Origin: Lachnospiraceae bacterium M18-1
GTDB lineage: Bacteria > Bacillota > Clostridia > Lachnospirales > Lachnospiraceae
Direction: 5' to 3'
Assembly: GCA_000403295.2 (NCBI GenBank)
Contig: KE159605.1
Span: 1,211,409-1,275,408 of the forward strand
DNA length: 64,000 nt
In this document: positions 32,417-40,693 of the stretch, piece by piece
Layout of the letters: each line of letters begins with the position of its first letter
Numbering within the stretch: the stretch's first letter is position 1
Translations under genes and position numbers: made by a program
Notes under the pieces: model-generated
Told to the model about the DNA's origin: nothing
What the model saw: only the letters and a program-made list of their open reading frames with translations
Databases searched by the model: none

Positions 32417-33375
32417 TTTCCCCGCATCACTTTCAATTTTTCTGCCACCTTTTGTTCAAATTCCTCCGCTTCCTTCTCCCATGCGCTAAGAGCCGCATCT
32501 CCCCTACGGTCCGGAAGCTTCCATTCGGATTTATCCAAATACTCACCCAAATAAGCCGTCACCTTACATGCCCCGGACAGGTTCAGATGGTCTCCTTTAT
32601 CCAGGCTGTCGGCCTTCCAGTCTATTCCAATCTCCTTGACTGCCATATTCATGTTCATATAAGAAAGATTATTCTTTTGGGCATATTCCACCAGTGCATT
32701 GTGTTTTCGGTAATTATAGTTTTTTGGCGACGGCGTGCTGAGCAGCAAGATTTCCACATTCTTTTCCCTGCACAATTCCACAATGCGTTCCATATATCCT
32801 TCTACATTTTCACCCATTTCTTTCTTTTCCGCCGATTCCTTCATATAGTCCTCTTCCTCATAGGACTGTACGCCGTCCCGGATTTCAAAGCCTTTATAAC
32901 TCTCTCCTTTGTACAATTTCTCCATCAGGAGTGCTTTCCAGATATCGTGGAACCGGAAAATCGGAAAATGGTAATTCCCCGCTTCTGCAACCGATTCTTC
33001 CAGGCCGTCAAGCTTTCCCTGTCCACGGAACAATACATTTGTCTCCAGAATCAAGAGCTTCGGAGACTGCTTTTCAAGAGCTGTTTTCAACAGATAATAA
33101 GTCTCCTGGATCTTCTGCCCCGGCTGCCCGCATACATAAGAGGTAATGCCATGGTCTTTCCACAGGATAAGAGGGGCAACGGAGCTGTAGCTTAAACTGT
33201 CTCCCATGACCAGCACGTCAATGGTCTGGTCTGGTTCCCTTCGAATCCGGGAAATGCTTTTATTCCGTCCCTGCACCAGGTCTTCATCTTTTGCCGCCGA
33301 ATCCATCCAGCCGGAGATGCCTGTTAATAATATCAATAATATCAAAATAAACAGAATGTTTTTAAAAATTTGCAT
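32413..33375 (-). CDS. SGNH/GDSL acyltransferase-like protein (DltD/AlgJ/PatB role)
   Basis: 320 residues with an N-terminal membrane helix (about 5-22) and an extracytoplasmic domain. SGNH block I is VLVMGDSLSYSSVA near residue 57; DKGDHLNLSGACKV near 270 supplies Asp and His. In MBOAT systems (DltB/DltD, AlgI/AlgJ, PatA/PatB) an SGNH partner passes the acyl group to the final acceptor. Here its gene overlaps the MBOAT gene by 14 bases, strong support for a joint role. It is paralogous to 25030-25941. Confidence 0.88.
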   Translation of the reverse strand: MQIFKNILFILILLILLTGISGWMDSAAKDEDLVQGRNKSISRIRREPDQTIDVLVMGDSLSYSSVAPLILWKDHGITSYVCGQPGQKIQETYYLLKTALEKQSPKLLILETNVLFRGQGKLDGLEESVAEAGNYHFPIFRFHDIWKALLMEKLYKGESYKGFEIRDGVQSYEEEDYMKESAEKKEMGENVEGYMERIVELCREKNVEILLLSTPSPKNYNYRKHNALVEYAQKNNLSYMNMNMAVKEIGIDWKADSLDKGDHLNLSGACKVTAYLGEYLDKSEWKLPDRRGDAALSAWEKEAEEFEQKVAEKLKVMRGK

Positions 33376-34951
33376 AGATCAGATCCACCTGCTGGTATCC
33401 GACGCCATAAGCCCCAAAAATAATCACTGCAAAGATCAGCCCGTAATAAAAAGCCCATTTCACAGGCGTCGGGAATCTCTGCAGTCCTTCCTCACCCAGC
33501 AGCTTCCTTTCCTTTATCATCCCAACACAGGCAACCACCAGACATCCGGCCCCGATTGCCAGATAATCCGCCGCATCCAGACCAAAGTTTAAGAATGTCC
33601 CATCCCACAGTTTCTGTGGCGTAAACTCCCGGAACATACTCGCAAACATCCGAACCCCCGCCCTAAGCCCGTTTGCCCGGAAAAATAATTCTCCTACGAA
33701 GATGATTATCCATGTTTTTAAAACCTGCGGGATTCTCCAGTACAGCGCATGTTCATCGGCGTGCAGACGCTTTAACACCTTGCTCCTTACGGGTTCTAAG
33801 GCAATCCCTCCTAAAAGGATGACAAAATAATACATGCCGTAAAAGATATAATTCCACTGCGACCCATGCCAGAGTCCGTTTAACAGCCACACCGGAAAAA
33901 GCGCAATGGCCGATACCCCAAGCTTTGTCAGATATTTCCCCAGATGTTTCCTTCCGAATTTGTTCCATTTCTTTACCATGGATGATACGGACACAGGGTA
34001 GAAAATATAGGTTTTAAACCACACTCCAAGAGTCATGTGCCACCGCCTCCAGAACTCTGCCGCGTTTCGGGAGGCAAAGGGCTGGTTGAAATTCTCAGGT
34101 AGTATAACGCCGAACATCCTGCCGCTTCCAATGACGATATCCATGCACCCTGAAAATTCCATGTAAAGTTGTACCGTGTATGCAACTGCCGCCGCTGCAA
34201 TGACAATCCCGTTATAATTTTCGTAATGATCAAAAATTGCTTTTACCAGCACGTAAAGCCGGTCCGCAATGATCATCTTCTTAAAAAGCCCCCACAGGAT
34301 ACGAACGCTGCCTTTTGACAGGTTTTCACCCTTCAGGGAATTTCCCTCCCACAGGACATCTGCGGTCTGGGAATACATGCTGATGGGGCCTTCCATGATC
34401 TGAGGAAAGAATCCCAGAAACAGCGCCAATTTTCCAAGATTTTTCTCGGGAGGCACCTTCTCCCAGTAAACGTCTGCCATATACCCGATGGCCTGTAGTG
34501 TATAGAAAGAAATCCCGATGGGCAAAAGCAGCTCCTTTGCCGGAAGCAGCACTGTGCTTCCCCATATCCCGAAAAGCACATTCATATTCTCTGCAAAAAA
34601 GTTATAATATTTCAGCCATGCAAGGATACTTACCAGCACAAGGATACCGCCTGCCAAAATCCATTTCTCTTTTCGCTTATATTGCTTCCTGATTCCGGTC
34701 TGGTTCTCTTTTGGCGCATGTTCCGCTTCCGTCCGGCATCTTAGCTTCATCCATCCCAGCCATACACCGATATAGTGGGTAAATAATGTCGTTCCCAAAA
34801 GATACACCACCAGTCCTTTGCTGATCAGCCAGAAAAAAGAATATCCGGCAGCCAGAAGTACCGCCCACCTGATTCTTTTCGGTGTGATCTGATAAGCCAG
34901 AAGTACCAGTGGGAGAAACAGCGCCAGATACACCGCCGTATGGTATGCCAT
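33362..34951 (-). CDS. MBOAT-family membrane O-acyltransferase (DltB/AlgI-like)
   Basis: 529 residues with about ten to twelve membrane helices. MBOAT markers are EFSGCMDIVIGSGRMFG, FWRRWHMTLGVWFKTYIFYPV-type sequence (one residue stretch near 320) and the catalytic His in GLWHGSQWNYIFYG. DltB passes D-alanyl groups from the carrier protein across the membrane, and this protein very likely does the same for the acyl group loaded on the adjacent carrier protein (34953-35180). AGGGAG lies seven bases before its ATG and one base after the carrier-gene stop. Confidence 0.93.
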   Translation of the reverse strand: MAYHTAVYLALFLPLVLLAYQITPKRIRWAVLLAAGYSFFWLISKGLVVYLLGTTLFTHYIGVWLGWMKLRCRTEAEHAPKENQTGIRKQYKRKEKWILAGGILVLVSILAWLKYYNFFAENMNVLFGIWGSTVLLPAKELLLPIGISFYTLQAIGYMADVYWEKVPPEKNLGKLALFLGFFPQIMEGPISMYSQTADVLWEGNSLKGENLSKGSVRILWGLFKKMIIADRLYVLVKAIFDHYENYNGIVIAAAAVAYTVQLYMEFSGCMDIVIGSGRMFGVILPENFNQPFASRNAAEFWRRWHMTLGVWFKTYIFYPVSVSSMVKKWNKFGRKHLGKYLTKLGVSAIALFPVWLLNGLWHGSQWNYIFYGMYYFVILLGGIALEPVRSKVLKRLHADEHALYWRIPQVLKTWIIIFVGELFFRANGLRAGVRMFASMFREFTPQKLWDGTFLNFGLDAADYLAIGAGCLVVACVGMIKERKLLGEEGLQRFPTPVKWAFYYGLIFAVIIFGAYGVGYQQVDLIYANF

Positions 34952-34952
34952 G

Positions 34953-35180
34953 TTACTTCTCCCTAAGCCTTGAAATCATCCGGTACATAGCTTCTGCCGA
35001 ATTAAAATTTTCCGGTACCATTTCCGAAGCCTCGATTTCTATTTTAAATGCATCCTCAAGCTCTGATACAAGGGTAATGACTCCGAAAGAATCCAACAGA
35101 CGTTCATCAATCACGGCTTTTTCCTTTTCCCAATCAATACTGTCGTCAATCTCATTTAAAATCTTCATCAAAGTGTCCAT
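34953..35180 (-). CDS. Acyl/peptidyl carrier protein (DltC-like)
   Basis: 75 residues, acidic, with AAAGGAG seven bases before the ATG. The phosphopantetheine site is LLDSFGVITLV with Ser31; helix packing (VSELEDAFKIEI) is typical of carrier proteins. The DSF variant in place of DSL is acceptable. It is encoded between the decarboxylase and the MBOAT and is expected to carry the aminoacyl thioester made by the ligase. Confidence 0.92.
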   Translation of the reverse strand: MDTLMKILNEIDDSIDWEKEKAVIDERLLDSFGVITLVSELEDAFKIEIEASEMVPENFNSAEAMYRMISRLREK

Positions 35181-35195
35181 ATCTTATCTCCTTTT

Positions 35196-36374
35196 CTAGT
35201 TTTCCATGTTCCATTCAAACGTAGGTATCCTCCCGCGAACCGGTTTCCATCCCATTTCTTTACTGTAAAACAGGATCTTCGGAAGCTCATGACTTAAGAA
35301 CAGCGCCATTCCTTCTGTCATGGCATAGGCTCCTGCCCGCTCAAAGATCAGGACATTTCCTGCCTTCAGATCGCGGATCGACGCTTTCTGCATGAGTACG
35401 TCATTTACCGTACATAAGCTTCCGCATACGGTCCACTGGCATTCTGCCCCTGTCTGGTTCTCAGGCCAGACCCGGAACACAGGCTCATACATCCCCCGAA
35501 TCTGCCCGTCATAACTCAAGTGGTGTATCCCGCCGTCCACAATGCAGTATCTCTTACCATTGCTTTGTTTGATATCCTTAACAGTTGTCAGATAATACCC
35601 ACAGTCAGCGGCAAGGGCGCGCCCCATCTCCAGCATAACAGAACCTTTCCACTTCATCCCTTCTACCGCCCTCACAAGCTCTTTTAAGTCAGAACTCCTG
35701 TGATCCTCTTGTCCGACGAAATATGGAACTGAGAGCCCTGGGCCATATTCCAGTTCTTCCAACTGAAACCCTGTCCTTTCTTCCATCTCCATTAAAAACT
35801 GATCCAGATATTCCAGTTCTTCTTTGATCTTCCCGGCATGTTTCTTCTGTGTACCGGAAAAATAGTGGATTCCCTGGATGTTCAGGTATGGGCACATCGT
35901 TCTTATTTTGATGATATTATAGATGGTTTCCCCATCCATACCAAACTGATTTCCGCTAGTCAGCCTTAGATAAACATGCATAGGCTTTTCTTTCCGCTGG
36001 CACCACTCCGAAAAACTATGGTACTGGTCAAGGGATTCTATGGTGTAAGTACATGCCCCGCCATAGGTATCCAAAATCTCAAGGATCTCCTCCTTCTCTT
36101 TTAATACGCCTGAAATCAGCAGCTTTTCCGGTGCGATCCCCTGCTTTTTGCAGATTCGAAATTCTCCCATAGAACACACCTCAAGCCGGTCTGCCTGCGT
36201 TTCCATCTGCCCGGCGAGGAAGGGATTGGCTTTCATGGCAAAACATAAACCGGCTTTTTCTCCCAATGCTTCCCGAAATTTTCCTACGGTTTCCTTCATT
36301 TTATCAATGTCAAACAGATAGGACGGCGTACCGAATTTCATAATGCAATACTCCAGCTGATCCATCATCATCAT
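35196..36374 (-). CDS. Fold-type III PLP-dependent decarboxylase (DAP/ornithine decarboxylase family; BtrK-like role proposed)
   Basis: 392 residues; four Met codons in a row follow GGAGG, so the exact start is open. The PLP Lys is K48 in FAMKANP; the phosphate-binding Gly motif is ELEYGPGLSVPYF; EMGRALAADCGYYL and the catalytic Cys in VCGSLCTVNDVL are all present. This is the family of diaminopimelate and ornithine decarboxylases, and of BtrK, which decarboxylates glutamyl bound to a carrier protein in butirosin synthesis. Placed between an AMP-forming ligase and a carrier protein, a carrier-bound substrate is the natural reading. The gene overlaps the ligase stop by four bases. Confidence 0.9.
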   Translation of the reverse strand: MMMMDQLEYCIMKFGTPSYLFDIDKMKETVGKFREALGEKAGLCFAMKANPFLAGQMETQADRLEVCSMGEFRICKKQGIAPEKLLISGVLKEKEEILEILDTYGGACTYTIESLDQYHSFSEWCQRKEKPMHVYLRLTSGNQFGMDGETIYNIIKIRTMCPYLNIQGIHYFSGTQKKHAGKIKEELEYLDQFLMEMEERTGFQLEELEYGPGLSVPYFVGQEDHRSSDLKELVRAVEGMKWKGSVMLEMGRALAADCGYYLTTVKDIKQSNGKRYCIVDGGIHHLSYDGQIRGMYEPVFRVWPENQTGAECQWTVCGSLCTVNDVLMQKASIRDLKAGNVLIFERAGAYAMTEGMALFLSHELPKILFYSKEMGWKPVRGRIPTFEWNMEN

Positions 36375-37882
36375 ATGACCTCCTCTAACTGGTTCCGGAA
36401 ATAATCCCGATCCGTTTTCCCGTTTTTCGTAAGCGGCATCTGGCTGATCGGTATGATCTTATGGGGTACCATGTAAAGCGGCACCCTTTTCTTCAGCTCC
36501 GTGCGCACCAGGCTGGTAGCCGCTTCACCAAGGTAAAAGGCGACTAACTGGTTTTTTCTGTAATCCATCAGGCAGCAGCTCTTCTCCAGTCCCTGGATCT
36601 GGTTCATGGAGTGTTCAATTTCTTCCAGCTCAATGCGGTGCCCCATATGTTTGACCTGAAAATCTTTCCGCCCTGAAAAATAAAGTTCCCCGTCCCTGCC
36701 GTAATACCCCAGATCCCCGGTCCGGTAACAGCGCACTTTTGGCTCATCCGGAAACGGATAGACAAACCTCTCTTCCGTTTCCCCGGGATTTTTGTAATAC
36801 CCTTCTGACAAGGATTCCCCCGCCACACAGATTTCCCCCGGTTCTTCCGGTGCGGTCACTTCTTTCCCTTCTTCGTCTAACAGAAATACCCTTCTTCCCG
36901 GAAACGGTCTTCCGATGGGAAGACGCTCTCCATCTTCATAGATACGTTTTACGGGATAATAGGTACAGTTACAGGTAATCTCCGTAGGACCGTACAGATT
37001 GATGAACTCCGTCTTAGGAAGCGCCTCCTGCCAGTGCCTTAGCTGCTTTACCGGCATGATCTCGCCGCTGAACATCACACGTTTGACATCACCCGGCACA
37101 CGGTAGCGCAACCCCTTAAGGGCCGATACCAGTGTCAATGCTGATACTGCCCAGATAAGTGTCGTCACTTTCTTGTCGCAGAGATAATCAAGAAGCACTG
37201 GCGGCGTACAGAACATTTCCTTCGGGAGCAATACCAGAGAAGCTCCCGTCATCACGCTTGTATAGATATCTTTCACCGATACGTCAAAATCAAAGGGAGC
37301 CTGGTTTCCTATCCTGTCTTCTTCCGTAATTCCAAATGTCTCCGTAAAATGTGAGATAAAATCGACTACCGCCTTATGGCTTACAACGATTCCTTTGGGG
37401 GTTCCTGTGGAGCCTGAAGTAAAAATCCCGTATAACAGATCTGATCCGCTGCTCTTTTCCCTGATTTCCTTAAGTTTCCTTGTATTGACGGCTGCCCGCA
37501 TCATATCTCCCAGCAGGCAGCTCCTTTTGCAGTACCCGGCCTCTGCCAGACGTCCTTCATTTTTATTATCCGTAATGATAAGCTCCGGCTCTAAAATCCG
37601 GAAAATCTCCTTTAGCCTTGCTGTCGGCTGAGACGGGTCAATCATCACATAGAAGCAACCTGCATATACTGTCCCAAACATAGCGGCCAAAGTAACCGCA
37701 CTTTTTTCCGCCAGGATTGCAACCGGTTTTCCTGTTTCTGTAAATTTACAAATTGATGAACCCATCCTTTTTGACAGTTTTAAAAGCTCGCTCCAACTAA
37801 AATAAACATTCCCGTCATCCACTGCCAGCCTATATGGATACTTGTTCTCTGTCCTTTCTAAATATTCCAGTATATGTTCCAT
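36371..37882 (-). CDS. AMP-forming amino-acid ligase/adenylation enzyme (DltA-like)
   Basis: About 503 residues; the ATG at 37882 has AAAGGA nine bases upstream. Adenylation core motifs are clear: A3 YGIFTSGSTGTPKG, A5 INLYGPTEITCNC, A7 YRTGDLGYYG, A8 GRKDFQVKHMGHRIELEEIE and A10 PLTKNGKTDRDYF. The standalone domain followed by a carrier protein and an MBOAT is the Dlt arrangement. The substrate cannot be read from the sequence; an amino diacid such as glutamate or aspartate would fit the downstream decarboxylase better than alanine. First gene of the operon under the promoter at 37921-37974. Confidence 0.92.
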   Translation of the reverse strand: MEHILEYLERTENKYPYRLAVDDGNVYFSWSELLKLSKRMGSSICKFTETGKPVAILAEKSAVTLAAMFGTVYAGCFYVMIDPSQPTARLKEIFRILEPELIITDNKNEGRLAEAGYCKRSCLLGDMMRAAVNTRKLKEIREKSSGSDLLYGIFTSGSTGTPKGIVVSHKAVVDFISHFTETFGITEEDRIGNQAPFDFDVSVKDIYTSVMTGASLVLLPKEMFCTPPVLLDYLCDKKVTTLIWAVSALTLVSALKGLRYRVPGDVKRVMFSGEIMPVKQLRHWQEALPKTEFINLYGPTEITCNCTYYPVKRIYEDGERLPIGRPFPGRRVFLLDEEGKEVTAPEEPGEICVAGESLSEGYYKNPGETEERFVYPFPDEPKVRCYRTGDLGYYGRDGELYFSGRKDFQVKHMGHRIELEEIEHSMNQIQGLEKSCCLMDYRKNQLVAFYLGEAATSLVRTELKKRVPLYMVPHKIIPISQMPLTKNGKTDRDYFRNQLEEVI

Positions 37883-37920
37883 ATCTTCCATTCCTTTCGA
37901 TTTTCTTTTGTTACTTCTAA

Positions 37921-37974
37921 TTATCCCCGTAAAACCTAAACAGTTCCTTAATGAATTCTTAACAAATCTAAACC
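37921..37974 (-). promoter_or_regulatory. TTAAG-box promoter of the core operon, copy a
   Basis: Minus strand: TTTAGATTTG, TTAAGAATTCA, TTAAGGAACTG, TTTAGGTTTTA at 10-11-base steps, followed by a -10 GATAAT at 37921-37926. It lies just upstream of the ligase gene and is nearly identical to the promoter at 38592-38647. Confidence 0.82.
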
Positions 37975-37990
37975 TCCGTTTGAATTCCAG

Positions 37991-38026
37991 GCAAATGGAC
38001 TGTACGGGTACGTACAGTCCATTTGC
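37991..38026 (-). terminator. Hairpin after the lipoprotein gene
   Basis: GCAAATGGACTGTACG and its complement CGTACAGTCCATTTGC form a perfect 16-bp stem with a 4-base loop, 12 bases past the lipoprotein stop. There is no U-run, but the stem is very stable. Shares the GGACTGTACG core with 25963-25996. Confidence 0.75.
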
Positions 38027-38037
38027 TTACATTGGTT

Positions 38038-38472
38038 CTAATTTGTCTTCTTATTTTTTGTGCTGCTGTTTTTACTTGTCCCAGTACTCTTCTTATTCTT
38101 ATCTGATTTCTTACTGGTCGTTGTTCCTTTCTTGTTATCATCTTTCTTGGTATCTTCCTGGCTTGTTGCTGCATTGCCCTGATTCTGGTTTTCCTCTGTC
38201 TTGTTCTGATCTGGTGTTGTTGTTACATCCTTTTGATCCGTCTGGCCATTCTCCGTATTTTTGTCATCAGCCTTCTTTTCGTCCTGCTTTTTTGTCGTAC
38301 TCTTCTTATCTGTTGACTTACTGGATTCCGTCTTTGTCTTCGGCTGCGTGGAATTCGATTTCTTTTCTTTACTGCCTCCGCAGGCAACCATGCCAAGTGC
38401 CATTACTCCAACCATGCAGAGAACCAGTCCTCTTTTTACCATACCTTTTACTGTTGTCTTTGATTCCTTCAT
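38038..38472 (-). CDS. Lipoprotein with long polar Lys/Thr/Ser-rich tail
   Basis: 144 residues from the ATG at 38472 (AAAGGAG eight bases upstream). The signal sequence ends in the lipobox LGMVAC with Cys31. The rest is a low-complexity tail of Lys, Ser, Thr, Asp, Asn and Gln, without a folded domain. Its basic ends and acidic middle suggest a wall- or polymer-binding spacer. It is transcribed on its own from a TTAAG-box promoter almost identical to that of the core operon, so it is likely part of the same response. Confidence 0.85.
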   Translation of the reverse strand: MKESKTTVKGMVKRGLVLCMVGVMALGMVACGGSKEKKSNSTQPKTKTESSKSTDKKSTTKKQDEKKADDKNTENGQTDQKDVTTTPDQNKTEENQNQGNAATSQEDTKKDDNKKGTTTSKKSDKNKKSTGTSKNSSTKNKKTN

Positions 38473-38509
38473 TTTATTAACTCCTTTCAAAACTTTTTTA
38501 TGTATGTTC

Positions 38510-38896
38510 TCAGGTTTTTAAGGAACCTGTATCCTTACGCTGCTCCATCTCCTTCCTGTATATTTCAAAGCGGTTTCCTTTGATGGTTCTTATTATCCCA
38601 TCCAAATCTAAACAGTTCCTTAATGGATTCTTAACAAATCTAAATACAGCAAAGTCCAGATCAACTGCCTTCGCCAAACGTCGGAGTTTTACATATTCTT
38701 GAACCGGTTTATTTACCAGCCGCTTAAATAAACGCTGAAAATAGAGCGGAGATAACCCCGCAGTACTTGCCAGTTTTTCCGTCGAAATTTCTTTTGTCAG
38801 TTTTTCCTCAATAAAAACTAAAGATTGTTCGATTGCTTCCCATGCGTGCATTGCTACATATTCTATTATTAATGCCCACATCATATCACGTTTCAT
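38510..38896 (-). pseudogene. AraC-family regulator, truncated at the 3' end
   Basis: The frame starts like an AraC-type DNA-binding domain (HAWEAIEQSLVFIEEKLTKE, STEKLASTAGLSPLYFQRLF, EYVKLRRLAKAV) but lacks the second helix-turn-helix. After about residue 85 the codons come from the TTAAG-box promoter (for example FRFVKNPLRNCLDLDGIIR) and then from the lipoprotein leader. So the gene lost its 3' half when the promoter-lipoprotein unit was joined to it. Probably not functional. Confidence 0.7.
38592..38647 (-). promoter_or_regulatory. TTAAG-box promoter of the lipoprotein gene, copy b
   Basis: Minus strand: TTTAGATTTG, TTAAGAATCCA, TTAAGGAACTG, TTTAGATTTGG and a -10 GATAAT at 38592-38597. 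It is nearly the same sequence as 37921-37974 and lies inside the broken AraC gene. Confidence 0.82.
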
Positions 38897-39015
38897 CTTA
38901 TTAAGCTTCTCACACAATGCGCTTTTTAACCACGAAATCTTACTCTTGGTAATGACCTGACAACCCAAATTCTCTGCAATTGATCCATTACTTATCGTAA
39001 AAGCTAGAATTATTT

Positions 39016-39070
39016 TAGAATCTTTAAGAAACGGTTTAAGAATCTGTTAAGAATTAATTGTTAATCTATC
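39016..39070 (+). promoter_or_regulatory. TTAAG-box promoter, copy c (plus strand)
   Basis: Plus strand: TTTAGAATCT, TTAAGAAACGG, TTTAAGAATCTG, TTAAGAATTAA, TTGTTAATC at about 11-base steps, just upstream of the plus-strand gene at 39090. This is the only member facing the plus strand, and it drives the one plus-strand gene of this part. Confidence 0.75.
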
Positions 39071-39089
39071 CTGATAAGGAGGTGAGACA

Positions 39090-39629
39090 ATGAGTATTCT
39101 AATGACGCCAAACAATATGCAAGACGAGATAATGCGAAGGGGGGACCTAAAACAGACGGATATAAAGGAAGATTCCGTAAAAATCAGTAATTCTGCAAAT
39201 CCAGATAGTGCAGCAAAAATCAGCAGATTCAATCCTGTCGGCAATTCTTCAGACACTAAAAAAGCTACTCAGCCAAATAGAATTGATACACGCCCGGCCT
39301 TTGACCAGTATACTCCCGAAAAACCCGATGGACAGAAATCATATGGCCACTACAAAATGGTTGCGGATGAATATGGAAATCCCAAAGCCCAGTTCTTTGA
39401 ACCTTCTAAAAATCTGGAAGAAAAAGAAAATGATACATCAATGACAGACGTTTCTGGCAAAAGTGATACAGAAAAATCCTCTGAGGGAAGCCAGAAACTT
39501 CAAAAATTAAAAAAGAAAAGACAGGAGTTAAAGCAACAGATATTATCTGAAGCGGATCCCAAAAAAGCTGAACAATTAAAAAAGAAACTGGCACTGATAG
39601 AAAGGAAAATAAAAAGTCAACAGAAATAG
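39090..39629 (+). CDS. Hypothetical protein with coiled-coil tail
   Basis: 179 residues with AAGGAGG eight bases before the ATG. The first 110 residues are polar and probably disordered; a short aromatic segment (GHYKMVADEYGNPKAQFFEP) looks like the conserved core. The last 50 residues form a Lys/Gln/Leu-rich coiled coil (KLQKLKKKRQELKQQILSE). No signal peptide. It is the only plus-strand gene of the TTAAG-box regulon. Function unknown. Confidence 0.75.
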   Translation: MSILMTPNNMQDEIMRRGDLKQTDIKEDSVKISNSANPDSAAKISRFNPVGNSSDTKKATQPNRIDTRPAFDQYTPEKPDGQKSYGHYKMVADEYGNPKAQFFEPSKNLEEKENDTSMTDVSGKSDTEKSSEGSQKLQKLKKKRQELKQQILSEADPKKAEQLKKKLALIERKIKSQQK

Positions 39630-39638
39630 TTAAATATT

Positions 39639-39675
39639 CCCCGTTGAATGGGTGAAACACCTTTTCAGCGGGGGG
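39639..39675 (+). terminator. Terminator after the plus-strand regulon gene
   Basis: CCCCGTTGAA pairs with TTCAGCGGGG over a loop of about 14 bases, ten bases after the stop. The A/T-rich flanks could serve termination from both sides. Confidence 0.7.
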
Positions 39676-39687
39676 TATTATTATGTA

Positions 39688-39957
39688 TTAACTGTTCTTG
39701 TCTTTCTTTCTGGAAGATAAATCCATGATAGATTTTTTACTTATTCTTTTAACGTCTTTTAATATCTGCCGTGCACCTGGTTTACTTTTTCTTTTATGTG
39801 ATTTTTTCTCTTTTTCTTTTTCAGACTCTGTTTCAACCATTTCTTCCATACCCCTGTCTGAATGGGTCGCCTCTATATATTCCGGAGATAGCTTTTCCAG
39901 ATTTAATGCATGATCCACATTCGCAGAAAAATTCATCATAACCACCATAGCAACCAC
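39688..39957 (-). CDS. Small secreted or membrane-anchored basic protein; start unclear
   Basis: At least 89 residues. The N-terminus is hydrophobic (VVAMVVMMNFSANVDHAL), like a signal peptide, but the frame's first ATG or GTG would cut it short and has no ribosome-binding site. Nine codons further up, GGAGGTGAA is followed in frame by ATA and ATC (near 39984), so an unusual start codon is possible. The mature part is acidic, then very basic (KEKEKKSHKRKSKPGAR). It lies 24 bases downstream of the acetyltransferase gene. Confidence 0.6.
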   Translation of the reverse strand: MVAMVVMMNFSANVDHALNLEKLSPEYIEATHSDRGMEEMVETESEKEKEKKSHKRKSKPGARQILKDVKRISKKSIMDLSSRKKDKNS

Positions 39958-39980
39958 TAATAATTTATGATTTCTACTGA

Positions 39981-40496
39981 TTATTTCACCTCCCTCTCAA
40001 ACCGAAAAAAACATTTCCCACCCACAACATTACTTCTATACATATTTGGAGCTATATGATGGGAATTAAAAAATTCGACAGCTTTAAACCCGCATTTATT
40101 TAGATAAAAATGTATATTCCGCTTTTCATAATATGGTGTAACCGTTTCCCATATCATTGTTTCAGGATACATTTCCTCTATTTTCTTCCATGCAGCCAAG
40201 CCAATACCTTTGCCTTGACAGGACTGATTGATAAACAATAGATCCAGAAAATTGCGATGTGTTTTTTTATCGTTTACAACTACCGTCCCACCCACGATTT
40301 TTCCATTGGCGGTAATATAATATGTCTCCGCTCCTTTTGCATCCATTGATTCCTCAATATCCTTTCCTGGAATGACCTCTCCTTCTGACTGACCATATTC
40401 TTCTGTTGCAGCAGTCGCAAATGCTTTCTGGATATCTTTAATAAACCACTCTCTGTCATTTTCTTTAATAGGTACTAATGCTATATTCTGTTTCAT
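39981..40496 (-). CDS. GNAT-family N-acetyltransferase, paralogue of 24108-24659
   Basis: 171 residues. The acetyl-CoA binding segment is INQSCQGKGIGLAAWKKIEE, followed by [19 protein letters not shown] and NKCGFKAVEFF; nearly the same segments occur in the acetyltransferase at 24108-24659. GGAGGAAAT precedes the ATG. It is controlled by a TTAAG-box promoter (40694-40762), with a 180-base leader that holds only very short frames. Confidence 0.9.
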   Translation of the reverse strand: MKQNIALVPIKENDREWFIKDIQKAFATAATEEYGQSEGEVIPGKDIEESMDAKGAETYYITANGKIVGGTVVVNDKKTHRNFLDLLFINQSCQGKGIGLAAWKKIEEMYPETMIWETVTPYYEKRNIHFYLNKCGFKAVEFFNSHHIAPNMYRSNVVGGKCFFRFEREVK

Positions 40497-40693
40497 TTTT
40501 AATTTCCTCCTGCTACTTTAAACAGATATTCCCCACGCCATTTTCGCATCAATTTCACTGTTACCTCATAACGCATAACCGATACATTTTCTATACTGCC
40601 TTCGTTCTGCAAGGCTGCCGTTCCTCTGTTAATTCAGCTCATATTTTCACCTCATTATTTTCAATTTCATTTTTCCATATCTAGGATTTTTTT

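Noticed and set aside
35196..36374. Calling the decarboxylase lysA
   Set aside because: It is encoded between a ligase and a carrier protein, with no lysine-biosynthesis genes around; a free diaminopimelate role is not supported.
36371..37882. Naming the ligase dltA and the operon dlt
   Set aside because: The additional decarboxylase makes D-alanine an uncertain substrate, and the SGNH protein is not a typical DltD.
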